The notes beneath the pieces were generated by a model. That model did not search any database. It saw nothing but the letters and a program-made list of their open reading frames with translations, and had not been told where the DNA came from. This document shows, in pieces, positions 12,717 to 13,005 of a stretch of 13,005 nucleotides of DNA; positions within the stretch are counted from its first letter, which is position 1, and every line of letters starts with the position of its first letter. The position numbers were made by a program, and so were the translations under genes. The DNA is from an uncultured Eubacteriales bacterium. GTDB lineage: Bacteria; Bacillota_A; Clostridia; Oscillospirales; Acutalibacteraceae. The DNA lies in contig CAKSGI010000040.1 in the NCBI GenBank assembly GCA_934454005.1, forward strand, positions 1-13,005, given 5' to 3'.

Positions 12717-13005
12717 TGTAGGTTTGTCAAACATATGTTACACCATCAGACAAATAATCTTTCAAAACAGTCAGAGGAGATTTCCAACCGAGAGGGCGCA
12801 TAGGAAAGCGATTGTAATCTTTGTAGTTGTAGGCCTTAAGCTGTTTAGAAAAATCTTCGAAAGAATAAAATTTGTGCGTAGCATAGAAACGTTCGTTATC
12901 CTTGCGATGGCTGCGTTCTACTTTTCCGTTGTGCCTTGGTGTGAAAGGACGAATCAGCTTGTGACGAATGCCATGTTCCTCGAGCACACGCTGAAACATA
13001 GTTAA
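12717..13005 (-). mobile_element. One end of an insertion sequence (IS481/IS3-like), continuing past the window
   Basis: The transposase gene stops 10 nt from a TGT (12717) that begins TGTAGGTTTGTCAAAC, which is a plausible terminal inverted repeat end since many DDE elements end in TGT/ACA. The stretch GTTTG-T-CAAAC is itself a short hairpin. The other end and any target duplication are outside the window, so the boundary is an estimate. The element lies about 26 bp after the stop of the membrane protein gene and is read toward it. Confidence 0.55.
12727..13005 (-). CDS. Transposase with DDE integrase core, C-terminal end (cut by window edge)
   Basis: The reading is open to the right edge, so the N-terminus is missing. 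About 93 codons are visible. The segment IRPFTPRHNGKVERSHR is the last part of a retroviral-type integrase core; the Glu in KVERS (codon 12916-12918) is the final catalytic acid of the DDE triad. The end MRPLGWKSPLTVLKDYL is typical of IS481-like transposases and related IS3-type enzymes. The two Asp residues would lie beyond the window. Codon use differs from the core genes: CGC for Arg and CTC, CTG and GCC appear here, while neighbours favour AGA and A/T-ending codons. This points to recent arrival. The stop is TGA, showing that TGA works as a stop at least in this element. Confidence 0.88.
   Translation of the reverse strand, partial: LTMFQRVLEEHGIRHKLIRPFTPRHNGKVERSHRKDNERFYATHKFYSFEDFSKQLKAYNYKDYNRFPMRPLGWKSPLTVLKDYLSDGVTYV

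Overview
This is an AT-rich window from a low-GC Gram-positive bacterium, most likely a member of the Clostridia. Three things support this: the RpoB, RpoC, EF-G, S7 and S12 sequences are of Firmicutes type, S12 carries the Gram-positive insertion of roughly 13-15 residues, and almost every gene has a strong AGGAGG-type ribosome binding site. The content is nearly all core information-processing machinery, with an accessory flank on the right.

Left half (minus strand, about 1-3558): a str-type cluster in transcription order rpsL (S12), rpsG (S7), fusA (EF-G), tuf (EF-Tu, cut by the left edge). The genes are separated by spacers of 95-139 nt. These spacers hold palindromes and at least two plausible internal promoters, one before rpsG and one before tuf. 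rpsG starts at a GTG.

Centre (3559-3997): a 439-bp divergent control region. A consensus promoter (TTGACA, 17-nt spacer, TATAAT) drives rpoB rightward. A TTGACA promoter with an extended -10 drives rpsL leftward. A stem-loop sits at the start of the rpsL leader, and an 8-bp inverted repeat lies between the two promoters.

Right half (plus strand, 3998-12690): rpoB, rpoC and a multi-pass membrane protein gene resembling the DUF6056 family, with overlapping ends (rpoB/rpoC 11 nt, rpoC/membrane gene 20 nt). The right edge holds the C-terminal end of a DDE transposase on the minus strand, with codon usage unlike its neighbours, about 26 bp beyond the membrane gene.

Two things are out of the ordinary. 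First, rpoB, an essential gene, is interrupted by one in-frame TGA (6653-6655) inside a conserved stretch. Homology continues in the same frame on both sides, and the two codons that should read Leu-Leu read Arg-stop. The catalytic lysines lie beyond the stop. Second, the usual collinear order rplJL-rpoBC-rpsLG-fusA-tuf is broken: rpoBC and the str genes are divergent, rplJL is not upstream of rpoB, and rpoC runs into an unrelated membrane protein gene. I see no CRISPR array, tRNA, rRNA, riboswitch or convincing intrinsic terminator. No clearly new multi-gene system is visible; the novelty is in the arrangement and the rpoB lesion.
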